A stretch of DNA of 64,000 nt from Gossypium raimondii (Eukaryota > Streptophyta > Magnoliopsida > Malvales > Malvaceae), in the NCBI RefSeq assembly GCF_025698545.1, contig NC_068570.1, positions 6,200,001 through 6,264,000 of the forward strand, given 5' to 3'. The notes below the pieces were generated by a model. The model was not told the origin of the DNA, did no database searches, and saw only the letters and a list, made by a program, of their open reading frames with translations. Positions 21,755 through 33,900 of the stretch are shown here, in pieces (the stretch's first letter is position 1; every line of letters starts with the position of its first letter). Made by a program: the position numbers and the translations under genes.

Positions 21755-22535
21755 GTTGAAAAGCTTTTGCCTTTTTCTTTTTTCTTCCTCTTAGGGACAC
21801 GCAAAAAACCGGATGAAATTCAAAAGGGCAAAAACCTCTTCAACGTTCACCACCACTGTTTCTTCTCTTATTGAAGATTTTAAAGCCTGGTTTCACAGTG
21901 GTTGACTGAAGGAAAACAACCCCCCACATGATCTCCAAAAGGTAGAAAATTATTTTCCACCGTGTTCATCTCAAGTATCTGTCAAGGAATTATTTTAATC
22001 CATTTATTTAATCTACATGTGCCGGCAAAACAAAAAGTCTCTCACAATCTTTGCAAACATTGGATATAGGAAAAAGTAATTAGTACAACACTTTACAATG
22101 CATTTTTCATAAGTTAAAAAGGCAACACCTTTTACCTTGCAAACAAAAAAATGGGTTCAAAATTCATGATAAATAAATTTCTGGGTTATTTAAAATTTAC
22201 CTTTCTGGATTTTTTTTAACTGAAATAGAAATGAATTGGTTGAAGACCCGTCCTGTTTACCAGAGAAAGAAAGAGAAAATTTAACAAAAAATCTCTTTCT
22301 TAAAGCAGAAAGTTTGTGTGGTTTCTTTTTCAAGTAGCCTTCAAATTTTAGCAAATAATGGATTGAATTGAACATGCTAAAAGGGTTGCCAAAATAAGTA
22401 AGAGACTTCTATATATATAAAATTGTTCAGTGGGTGAACTTATATTCTAAATATAACAAGATATTAATGGCGTTACTGAGATTAATTTTACGAAAATTTT
22501 CTAGCTCTCTCTCTCAAACAAAATATCAGTTTATC
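21755..22535. other. STP7 upstream region
   Basis: This should hold the STP7 5' UTR and promoter on the minus strand. CT-rich runs lie just before the ATG. I found no clear TATA box at a convincing distance and no transposon. Confidence 0.35.
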
Positions 22536-22544
22536 ACTTTGATT

Positions 22545-22995
22545 GTAGTAGGGTGTTCAAACGGTCAACCGAATCAAATTAATATTAATCGAATTGTATA
22601 ATCTTTTAATAACCAAAATATTTCGGTTAACCGAAATTTATATATTTTATCTTTTGATTAAAACAAATGTAAATCATATAAAAAATACATTGAAATTAAC
22701 CAAAATATATGTTTTATCTTGAAAGTTAGTTAAATTAACAGAAATTTTATGTCTTGAAACACAACATAATTAAAAACACTACATAAGTCTTGAAATTAAC
22801 ACGTAATATTAATTATTATGTTCGTTTAATTCGTTTAATTACTCAATTTGAATTGAATTAACCGATAATTGAAATTTTAAAAATCATTAATCGACCTTCA
22901 ACCAAATTAAATTCAGTCACCGATGATAATTAACCAAATTAAACTGATTCGAACAATTAATTCGATTTTAACCGATTTTTTTGGCTCCTATCACA
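22545..22995. repeat. Decayed hAT-like MITE with AACCGAAT subrepeats
   Basis: It starts tagggtgttcaaacggtc and contains many copies of aaccgaa / ttcggttaacc / aattcgatt in both directions. This layout is known from plant hAT MITEs. The right end near 22995 is eroded and no target duplication is visible. It lies about 0.8 kb upstream of STP7. Confidence 0.4.
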
Positions 22996-22999
22996 TGTC

Positions 23000-25260
23000 A
23001 ATCATTTATAAATATAAGAAGGGTAAATTTTATAATTGGCGACTCAATTTTCATACTTTTCATTTTGAGTATTTAAAATAAAAATTTATATTTTAGACAC
23101 CACCATTAGCCTTTATTTGTTTTTGTTTTAATCACAATACTCATTTTAATTACTCAATTTTAATAAAAATATTTTATTTTTAAAAATTTTCCACAGGGAA
23201 AACCTTTGTTTTCGACGCAACTTTCTACCATTTCATTTTCTCACACCATTAAATAATTAAAAATTAGGGTAGTGGGAAGATCTTTGTTTTCGACGCAACT
23301 TTTCTCACACCGTTAAATAATTAAAAATTAGGCACACACTTGCTGAATAAAAATAAAAAATAAAAAAAGGGTTATGGGCAATGACTTTATTTAAATTTAA
23401 AAAGAAAAAGACTGTTTCTGACCAAAGTTAAGTTATTAAGATTATTTATGGTTAAAAGCAGACAATATTTTAATTTTTAAAATAATAAGAATTTTAAAAA
23501 CTCATAAATATTTTTTGGTAATTTTTAAATTGATTTGGTATTAAAATAATATTAAATCTTTTCAACAATTTTGAAAAAGGAATATATGTTTTAAAATTTT
23601 TGAATAAAATAAAATTTAAATTATTACAATTATAAGACTTTTTTAAAATTAATCTTATTGTTATTATTTTCATAATAAAATTCTTTCTGTTACAGTTAAT
23701 TATAATTAATTTTCACAAATTAATTTGTTGATTAGTACAAATTTCTTCTATTTATTTTAACATTTGACACCTCTATTTATTATAATCATTTTAATTTAGT
23801 ATTTTCAAACTTCAGAATAAAATATATATTTTTATATACCACTAATATGTATTATCGATTTTTAAGTTAAGATTAAATTTATTTTTACTTTTTTAAAAAT
23901 AATTACATTGACAAACACTATTAGCCTCTACGTCACATGGATATACAAACTAGTTATATATATACTATAGCAATATGAGGTTACAATAAAGAAAATAAAT
24001 AGTTATATTCACATTTTGAAGTACTTATTTACAATTTGGGTAAATTACTCTTTTACTCCTTGCTTTTACAATTTTTAAGTTATTTCATATGTTAAATATA
24101 AAGTTAATTTTAAATAAATTATTTCTTTATTTTCATATTTTACTTAATTGAATAAAATTTTAATGTTAATATATTATAATTAATGAATATTAAATTGTTA
24201 AACATAAAATATAGTTTAAAAAGACACATATTAATCAAATCTATGAAATTAAATTTATATTTTTAAATATCATAAAAGTTAATTACGCTCACCGATTACA
24301 GTATATAAAATATAAATATAAAAAACAAAAATAAAATTTTAACAATTTTAACATCAAAATAAATTAATTTAATAATAATATATAAAATAAATATCTTGTT
24401 AGAAATTATTTAAATTATTATATATTAATATTAATATTCAAAAAATTTATTAGTTAATATTTAATATTTTTAAAATTAAGTAAAATTAATATAATTTATT
24501 CTAAATTAGTTAAATATTTTTAAAAATATTTTTAATTACATTGCATTTTCAATTTATTAATAAATTTTAAATACATTCATTAAAATTTTAAACAAAAACT
24601 AATATTATAAAAGATATTATAATTTTAATACACAACTGAGTCACGCATCGCACGAGAATATATATAAGCACACATATTACAAAGTTTTAGGCTTTTAGCC
24701 ATGCTCACATTATAATTTTTTTTATTACATTTTGGCATTAAAATGAATTGGCACATGTTGATATTATTTTTGGCTTATTTGTTTTATAAATTCTTTAAAT
24801 TATATATATATAATAATATTTTATCTAAAAATGTTTTATCTATGTTCTCATTATAATTTTTTTATATTTGAAATTAAACTGATTTGACATATGTTCATAC
24901 CTTTTTTCTTATTTGCTGTATAAATTTTTAAATCATATATTAGTATTTTTACCCATTTGATGCATAAATTGATAAGTGTATATTAATTAAAATATATTAA
25001 AATATTTTTAATTAAAGCATTTAACTTAGACTTTTAGAAAAAAATAATAACTGGATATATGATATAAAATGATTTAAAAATAAGTAGAAATTTGTAAATT
25101 CATAAAAAATTCAAAAGTAATATTGTAACATAAAATAGATAAAGAATTTATTCCTTCAATTCATAATATGGTTGATTGATTCAATTTAATTAAAGAAAAT
25201 ATTGAAATGAATTAAAATTGATTGTATGTTTTAATTAAAGTAAATATAAAAATAAAAGTG
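23000..25260. other. Very AT-rich intergenic DNA
   Basis: No gene or complete element. A tandem duplication lies at 23200-23335 (see its own entry). The rest is mostly A/T with dispersed aaattaattt words. Confidence 0.4.
23198..23335. repeat. Imperfect tandem duplication, ~75 bp units
   Basis: Two units share ctttgttttcgacgcaact and then ctcacaccrttaaataatta and aaaaattagg. The second unit lacks about 15 bases found in the first. Confidence 0.75.
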
Positions 25261-25270
25261 AAGGTATATT

Positions 25271-25904
25271 TAGACCTGTACATGGGCCGGGCGGCCCGGC
25301 CCGGCCCGACGGCCTGCCTGACGGCCCGCCGAAATATGGGAGGGTTTGGGTAAAAATATAGGCCGAAATATGGGCTTGGGCAAAATTTTAGGCCCGTTTA
25401 AAAATGGGCGACCTCGGCAAGATTTTTTGGTTCAGGCCCGCCCGCCCGAAAAATATTAAATATATATATTTTATTTTTAAAATATAATAGTTTTTTATTT
25501 TAAGTTTATTTACTTTGATTTCCTTGACTAGTGTTACAAAATAATAATAATAAAACATCAAGTTTGTTTTACTAATCAAATGTTAGATTTTGTTACAACA
25601 ATTAATACAATTAATAATTTGATAAATTTACTAATCAAATGTTAGATTTTATTACAACAATTAATACAATTAACAATTAATAATTTGATAATTTTACTAA
25701 CAATTAATTTTAATAACAATTAGTTTTAATTTTATTAAAAAAATAATTTTAATTTTAATTAAAAACAGGCCGGGCCGGGCCAGGCTCGAGCCCCATATTT
25801 TTTCTTCGGGCCGGGCCTGGGCAAAATCTCAGGCCCATATTTTGGGCCCGGGCCTAGTAAACGGGCTGAAAATTTTTTGTGGGCCCGGCCCATGGACAGG
25901 TCTA
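25271..25904. mobile_element. hAT-type MITE, TAGACCTGT family
   Basis: A 634-bp element with near-perfect inverted ends TAGACCTGTACATGGGCC / TAGACCTGTCCATGGGCC and a perfect 8-bp target duplication GGTATATT (25263-25270 and 25905-25912). About 100-180 bases at each end are packed with GGGCCGGGC and its inverse, so the arms can pair with themselves and with each other. The AT-rich core holds a ~63-bp tandem duplication (about 25570-25697). No coding capacity. Its arms resemble those of 43903-44408 and 46666-47112, but the outermost ten bases differ. Confidence 0.92.
25570..25697. repeat. ~63-bp tandem duplication inside the MITE
   Basis: The phrase tactaatcaaatgttagatt, followed by acaacaattaatacaatta, occurs twice in a row. 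This accounts for part of the extra length of this MITE copy. Confidence 0.8.
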
Positions 25905-25914
25905 GGTATATTCA

Positions 25915-27800
25915 ATATGTATGAATTAATTATTTTTTTCTCCTTGACCTGTCCCGGCCCAAAAATTTAATTTTTTTTGTATTCAATTTTTTTGTAATTT
26001 AACATTTGATTATACAAATTTAGGAGTTAAAAAATATGGTTTTAATTATTTTAAAATTACTTGGTTTTGTAAATGTAACATCTCAGGGAATTCAAAAATT
26101 GAAAATTTGCAATTTTTATAAAAAAATATCAATACTATTCTTGGCATTAGTTATGGAAAGTGAAAATTTGTATATTATGTCCCAAATTTTGAGATTTTTA
26201 CCATCAAAGGTTATGAAAACATTAGGAAACATAAATGGTGTAATTACCATTTTTCCCTTAAATTGATAGAATATAGCAATGCTTATGATTTTTTTTAACG
26301 ATTTTTTTTTACACAATATCTAAAATTACTAATAGTATCTTCCAATTCATAAATAGAAGGATAATGCGCTTCAATGCACTCAAACTCACATATTTTTATA
26401 TTGATAACAATGTTCATACTAATTAAATTAAGACTAAATCGTCAATTTTTTTTTCTATAAATTGATAGCTTGGCATTAAAGACAATGTTTATGTAAGTGG
26501 TCTCCCATCAAGGCATTCAAATTGAAGATGAATGCCAGCCTTTAAATGTGGATGTGTTTAGCTACACGCCTCTCAGCTTCAGCCAAAAAATGGTACACCT
26601 ATCTTCACTTCAATTATTAGACAAGTTTGAAATCTGGTGGCCCAATCTTTAATTTGTATTTAATTGTAACTTTAGAAAAAAATTATTTGACTTTTGGGTG
26701 TAGAAATTTAGTTTCCTACCATTCCAAGCAAAGGGCTCTTGGGTTACAAACTTTTTACTTAATTTCTCACTTAACTTAAACCTAATTGGCCCTATTGAAA
26801 TAATAATTAAAAAAAAGCAAAAAAAAAAAAAAGAGGGGTGTTTAGTTTGTGCGTGTTAGTATTTGATATATTAGTAGTATACTTTTTCTTACATAAATAA
26901 CCTTTAAAAAATTACCACATTTTTTTAATATTTTACTATATTTTTATAGGACACTTGTCGATCTCTTAAACCCATTTGTGAAGTCAAAAAACTTGATTAC
27001 GAAATATTATTCCTTAAATTTTGTATAAGACAAATACACTGGAATTGTGTTGTTGAGTTTGCCACATTACACATCTATGCAACATCATTCTTCTAATAAG
27101 TTGTATGGTCATGACTATTTATTCATCTATTAAAATATAAAATGTTAGTTTCGATATTATAATAAAGCTTATAATTTACCTTCTAATAAGAGGAAAAATG
27201 TGTGGAGTAGAAGTGATAGGGACTATCCATGACAATAAATATTACCCTAGGATAATAAAATCTATATAGGCATGCCAAAACCATAGATCCCCAATCATAT
27301 GTTATGGTTGTCTGGAAATCAACAAATAACAAAATATACATTGAATGGACTTTGTTGTTGTACTTTTCTAACATCAACTTGCTTTCAATCAACCGGAGAA
27401 TGTAAACTCTAACATATTGAATAATCTTTAGAGGAGTTTGATGTAGTGGGAATTTGCTAAAGTACTTTTTTAACCATGTAAAGTTAATCTAGAAACCATC
27501 AAAATCAGACTTAAAGTTGGTGATATGTCAGACGCTTCGACAAGTTATGTCCCCAAATTCTTACTAGAAATTTATGTTACTGGTATCTCATTAATAATGC
27601 TTTGTCTTCTAATGTTATTGTAGATTAACCTCATTGGAGATGAAAAGTATGAGTATTGAGTCTCTATTGTTCAATGATAGCTAAAAAAAATGTCAACATG
27701 AAAGCAAAACCCTCAATTTCACAAATATGATAGAAATCAATTTCTTTTAAATGATTAATGAGACTATTTTATTTTCATATTATTACGATACGATACTAGA
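25915..27800. other. AT-rich intergenic DNA, no gene
   Basis: Several frames of up to 76 codons exist but none has a known domain, splice context or codon pattern of a gene. There is a poly-A tract near 26810-26832. Nothing else is recognisable. Confidence 0.35.
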
Positions 27801-27829
27801 GTTCCATCCATTGTTGCTACATGCTGAGC

Positions 27830-28660
27830 AACATGTTCTTCCAATCACAATAAGGAGGCGGTTATTACTGAACTTCAAAATTTGAATTTAAGAACAATTG
27901 GTATTCATCCCGATAAGAGTGCGCTCATATGTGCCTTGTGACGTGGGTTTGAATCTTTAATGGTGTACTTGAGGGTGACAAAACATTGAAGGACATATGA
28001 GACCCAAAGAGAACAATTTTGGATTATGTTCTATTGATACAAGGTTTCAATAAGGAGATAAAGAGAATGTGGTGGAGATAAGAGAGCCAATTCATTTGTG
28101 ACATGCAAAGAGCCGAAGTAGAAAATTGAAAGATGAGAGGAGAATGAGGAGGAAGCTTGGGGAAAACACTTAAGTTTTTCTCGGGGAAAAAGGGAGATCC
28201 TTTGTCTCTCGTGCATTAGGGTATATATAGGGTAGTGTCATGTAGCCAACATTATGGAGCGTAAACCTGTCCATGTGGTCGACTAGGTGGCAAAACCATT
28301 TCAGGTCATAGTTGTTGCCATATGTAGTGATGTTAGGTATTGCTTTTACATTCTCCTTCTCGAGGTTATATAAAGTCGTTGTGCTTTAATGGTCCCTCAG
28401 TGATCCCCACGGAGGGCCCGTAGTGTATTGTCTCTAGGACAACATAGGTAGGAGCCGCGGATGGTTGCAAATGGTTTCGGGTCGGGAGTCAACACAATGG
28501 GTATCTAGCGGAAGGTTACCTATGAGTCACATCCAATGGAGAATCATTACTAAGTCATCCCATGTTCTAACACATGTCATTGCAAGTGTAGGGGTATAAC
28601 ATGTTCTCATGGCACCCCATGTTCTACAAATTAGGTCGGGTTATGACATAGGGTTCTCCA
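27830..28660 (-). repeat. Possible LTR or promoter remnant
   Basis: This block is clearly richer in GC than its surroundings. On the minus strand it carries a TATA-like ctatatatac (28221-28230) followed by a CT-rich, leader-like stretch. No ends or target duplication were found. A decayed LTR is the likeliest reading, though a dead promoter is possible. Confidence 0.3.
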
Positions 28661-28664
28661 AATT

Positions 28665-30900
28665 TTAAATTCTTTCAAAAGATAATGATTTTAACCTATC
28701 AAAATTAAGAAGAGGGTTATGAAAGGAATCTGGGCATTAAAAAAAGACCTTGACATCCATAAATGTCAAGATCTTTTTATTCTCGAGGTTTTTTTCTTGA
28801 TCACTTCCTTAATTTTAATGGATCGAATTTATGATATTTTTAGTTTAAATAGTTCTCTAAAAATATTTAGAGAAATAATCCAATAAAATTTAGAATCCAC
28901 AATATTTTAGTGAATAACTTCCATAACATTGTATTGATATAGATTCTATTATGCACTAAAAATATATATTATAAAAGAATAAATAAAAATATATTGAATT
29001 TGTTAAAGTGAAGTATGATTTTCTGAAATATAACTTTTAATATCCAATTTCTCTAATGTCTGTTAATGATTTTTTATTCTTATACCCACAACGTTGTGCA
29101 GGTTGTATTGAGAAAATATTTGGTATAATATCATTACTGATTTTAAGCTCCACAAGTAAAATTAAAAATTGATAAGTGATTATAGTAAAATAGTAAAAAG
29201 TAAATATTTAAAAAATGTTAACTTTTAAAATTATTTGTAAAATAAAAAAATATTACCTGTATACCAAATATAAATTCATATAAATTAAATATAATATTTA
29301 TATTTTATAAAAATGGCATTTCATTCTCAGTGGTCTTTTATCACAAGAGCACCATCTATGGAAAACTTTTTAACTTCGAGAATGCATTTGTTGTTGTTTT
29401 TTTGTTTTTTCAATTAACTGTTATATTTTCTTGATGTGTCCTTTTACATGTCATAAATAGAGAAACCTCAAGTTGATGTGTCCATATTGGGCAAACCTCT
29501 AATCAAGTGAATCTTGAACTACAGTAGACTGATGAACCTTCGTGAGTTCTCCTTTGTAAGATGCACATGGGATCTCCATTACTTAGCTGTTCTGAGAAGT
29601 CATATTTTAGGATATCACATCACCGGCGCCATTGTAAAGAAATAAGTTATAACTCAACTGTCGGCAACCTCTTTGTCTCTTATATATAAACTCATCCTAA
29701 CATATGAGAATGGGTCAAGATACACAGACCACCTTTTCTTTCCCCTCACTCTCCTCCTACCAACACTAATCTCCTATGACCACTTTATCACCATCCAATA
29801 GCTCTCCGCCCAACCGAGGGTGAAACACCACCACCACCGCATCCATCTCTTCCTCGTTAATTTTATTGATTAACAATTTCTAATGAAAATTAAGAAAATA
29901 AAAAAATTAATCCAATTAAAAACCTTAATAACAATTAGCGCAGATAGACATTATACCTCCTATATCATAATGTTTATTAGATATGCTGACTAATTAGTAT
30001 GTGTTTTTAGTCATGCCATGTATTAATTATTTGACTGTTGTATTTGTTTTATGTCTTAATTCATTCAAATTTCGTAAGATTTTAAAATAGTGATTCGATT
30101 TTAATAATTATATCATTGTATCTATTATACATTAATATAAATATAAATATTATATTAAAGCCCTTAAAACGTCACCGTGAATGGAGATGTAGTATAATTT
30201 AATTTTCCTATTCTATATGGCTGAGTCTTTCATTCACTTCATTATCGGGATATTGACTATCAATAGTTAATCATAATTATTTCTCGTTTTAATCCTATGT
30301 ATTGGATGATTATTGTAATTTTAGTATTTTAAACAATGTATACGTGTGTGTTTGTATATAATATTATTTCTCAATGCAGTTGTTGTTATGAGATTGTCAA
30401 TGCAATAGCTGTGATTAGGCTGCTAATTTTTACACAAGACTATATTTTTCCAACTTCGAAATTTGGATATTCAAACATGAGTATGTGAAATGATTTCTGT
30501 ATAAAAAAATTAGAAAAATTTAAATGTACCGATGTTAGATGTATATTTGTATTTAACACTCGCCCTAAATCCGAATAACATGGAAGATCATAATTTCACT
30601 AGAGTCTAATCCTTCCTATGATGTAAAAAATGATGGATTTGGAAGGAAAATCAATTTACTATGCTATACCCGCAAAAGATTAATTTTTCAGGATTGTTGT
30701 ATTTGTTGGTGTAGAATAAGAAAACTAACCCGTAACCTCAACCATATGTAACATCCAACTGATTCCTAGAATGAAAAGGACATCGGAATACGATTATAAG
30801 AAGGTCCAACGAGTATAGTTGTGTACCCCTTTGGTATTAATAATGTACTAATTAATATACAAACTGGCTTGCCCTGCTTTCTGGTTTAATCAACTTCAAC
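28665..30900. other. Intergenic DNA with a promoter-like patch
   Basis: Mostly AT-rich and featureless. On the plus strand near 29681 a TATA-like ttatatataaactc is followed within about 50-80 bases by a CT-rich leader-like run (29730-29765) and a CACCACCACC run near 29830, but no gene follows. The end holds the likely 3' UTR of the adenylate kinase gene. Confidence 0.3.
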
Positions 30901-30905
30901 TGTAC

Positions 30906-33900
30906 TCAAAATACACCACTCAGAAAGCCCCTGCAACACAACATTTAGATTGGTCAACATCAAGAGAGAGTAATCGCAGTTAATATAAAGAACAAGAATG
31001 TTGATCTTACCAAATTCCAGAGGCTTTCTTATCTTTATTTCTGTAAAAGGGAAATCCGAATGAAATTATCACATTAGGAATTGTAAAAGAAGTACAGACA
31101 AATTAATGAATGCAACTTACCTTGGTTTTCCAAGGAACGCGTCGTTAATTTCATCAATGGTTGGCCTTTCTTTAAAAGTTGATAATGAAACATACTTTTC
31201 CTTCCCAGAAGGTTCATCTACCCTCTTGTACAGTTCGTAATCGTACGGGTATGTCATCCTGAAATCATGAGATGGTTGTCATTTATAAAGGCTATTCCAC
31301 TGAGATTTTAACAGAGGAAATGTTTGGGGGTTAAATATCTCATCAAACGTTTCCATAGCACACGAGAATGACATCATATATGTAACAGCAGAGAATCAAT
31401 CAACTCGGAAACCAGAAGGCTGCATTTCTATCATCAGTTGCATAGGCCAAATATCTACCTTAGTTGAAATGAATTAGAATATAAGTTATATTGGGAAAAG
31501 AGAATCATCCTCCAGTAGGAATGGATAACAGATAAGGAGTTTTGATAGAAAACAGTTTGAAGAATTAAATCTATATTGGAAAATTGTTCAAATCCTTTCC
31601 TATTCCATAAATTTCAATGAATATAAATGCTGGTTTTGTGCTGAAGCAGTATGCTAATTTTTTTAATCTTCTTCCTTCATTCTAATTTCATATAATTAGA
31701 AACAGAGAAGCACTTGAGAACTACTTCCTATTTGAGCAAGGAGCAATGAAGTCACTATAAGGGCTTTTTATTTAGAGATAAGGATCTAGGAAGTAGGATC
31801 CAAGCTTATAAACAGTTCTAATATACATTGCACTGTGGTTGGACTTCACTAGATTTCATGTATTACACACTTTCATTCCAATAATTTACGCAAGAAATCC
31901 ATTTAACCACTAGAACCATTATTTTGAATAAAAAGTGCATCCAGATGATAATTGGTTTATAGAGGAAAAAGAATTGAAGAAGGATATCCTTAGCACCAGA
32001 TATTTATAGATATATCCTGAATGGAAACTTACAGGCACAGTTTGAAAGATGGTAAGCCATTCCAATTAACCAAAAAACATGGATGACCATTCATATAGAC
32101 ATACAAATGAGAGTTTGGCTAATGCTAACCCTACCTGATTGCACCCATAATTGGATATTGGGTTCCAGCATAATAAAGAAGCCTAAAAAAGTAGCAACTT
32201 TCAAAGGAAGCTGCATACTCCAGTCTCTTATCCCGACCCATAGTCTGTAAAGAAAATATACATTTAGGAACTTAAAAGGTGCCCGAAGTCAGTACAGAAA
32301 TAGATTTTGAAAATATTTCATCGGTCCTATAATAGCATTTTGTTATTACTATGAATTTTCAATAACATTTCCTTTTATATCCAAAAGTGTATTCATAACA
32401 TTTAAATTTAAAATATAAAATTTATTAATAACATGAAGAAAGGTTTTACTTACTTGCATAATGCCACTTGAACCAGGCAGATCCTATATCCAAAGAAATT
32501 GAAAACTAAGCAGTTCAGAAATAGAAACAATTACTGATTACATTATACCAAAAATGGAGTGAGTTGAGTTGACCATGACGGATATTTGCTATAATATAGC
32601 CAAAAATGAAACACTGCATTTTCCAATGAGATAGACTATTTCAGGCTTTGATTACATTGAGTAAGCATCATTAATTTTACCTAGGAATGAAGTTTGATAT
32701 TATTAAGTTGCAGGCTTAGCACCATAATATGCTGAAATCAATGCAATGATATTCTTTTTCCTCAAATCTCTAACTCCTAGAGGTAAGCCCCTATAGATAT
32801 GCAAATGGTTTGAGACTGCATAAAGATTTATCTTTTATTTTTAGAAGGCAAAATCATTCAGTAAGATAATTCTTTTAAGTTCATATAAGAATCCAACCTT
32901 GAGTCTAGGATTGATGAGTATAACTGGACGTTTCCCAGCAGCATCCGTCATCGCTCTTAAATCCTGCAAATTTAGGAGCAAGATTAGAAACTAAAGTGTA
33001 AAGTGGAAGGCTCTTAGAACAGCATAGTAAAACAATTACTCTCAAGATTCTTACATCTACAATGCAATTCCCAACAGCATTTTGTGGAGCCACTAAGATG
33101 AACATATCATCTTCTTCATCAACTTCTTTTGCACCTGTCATTGCAAATGAAGAAAACATTAAAAGAAGAGAATAATTTAATCATGCGGGTAGAAGGATAG
33201 TCCAGCTGATCTGTAAATCCATCTTATATAACTTTGCTTAATATTTCAGAAATCTAAATGATGACATAGGTTTTACAATTATAGAAGATCTTATCTGGAC
33301 ATGCAAATAATCAAGGCAGTTTACTGGTAAGTTGTTGGCATGAGTGCATATAAATGAGAACAGAAGTGCTGTTCAAACAAGCTATGTGATCCGAGGACAA
33401 CCAATCACTTATGTTGGAACATAAAAGTTTATGTGTGTCACTTGATAAACACAATTCAATATAGCCAAAGAGTTAAACTTGGTAGGCAGAAGGCACACTG
33501 CTGAAAAGATTTTCCAAAAGTTGACTATAACAACCGTCCACAATAAGTTGAAAAATGATCAGAAGGAAAAACATATCAATCTTAATAAGTCAATGAAATT
33601 AGCTACAAATATCAGTGCTCTTAAATATATCAATATGACTCATGACATCTTATGGAGCTCAGTATGTGCAGTCTGATGCAGAGGCATATGGATAGAAAGC
33701 CACAAGGCAAAGACTTTATTTCCAAGTTACAACAATAGCTTCAATCCACCTTTTCAGAATTAGTGCAACCATAACAAAGCAGAGATAAGTAGCAGATAGA
33801 GAGATGCACACACTAAATCTCCTACATGCCAATTGCCAAAAAGATATGTTCTCTCTTAGCAACATCCATATTTGCAAAATAACATGAACTTCGTTACTTT

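Noticed and set aside
21754..21804. Longer N-terminus for STP7 ([10 protein letters not shown]...)
   Set aside because: The codon at the frame's upstream end is TTG. The only ATG gives MPAGG, which matches the family start.
28031..28216. 61-codon minus-strand frame starting MHERQRI
   Set aside because: Its ATG lies within about 15 bases of the TATA-like site, too close to be a start codon for a transcript from it, and no domain is seen.
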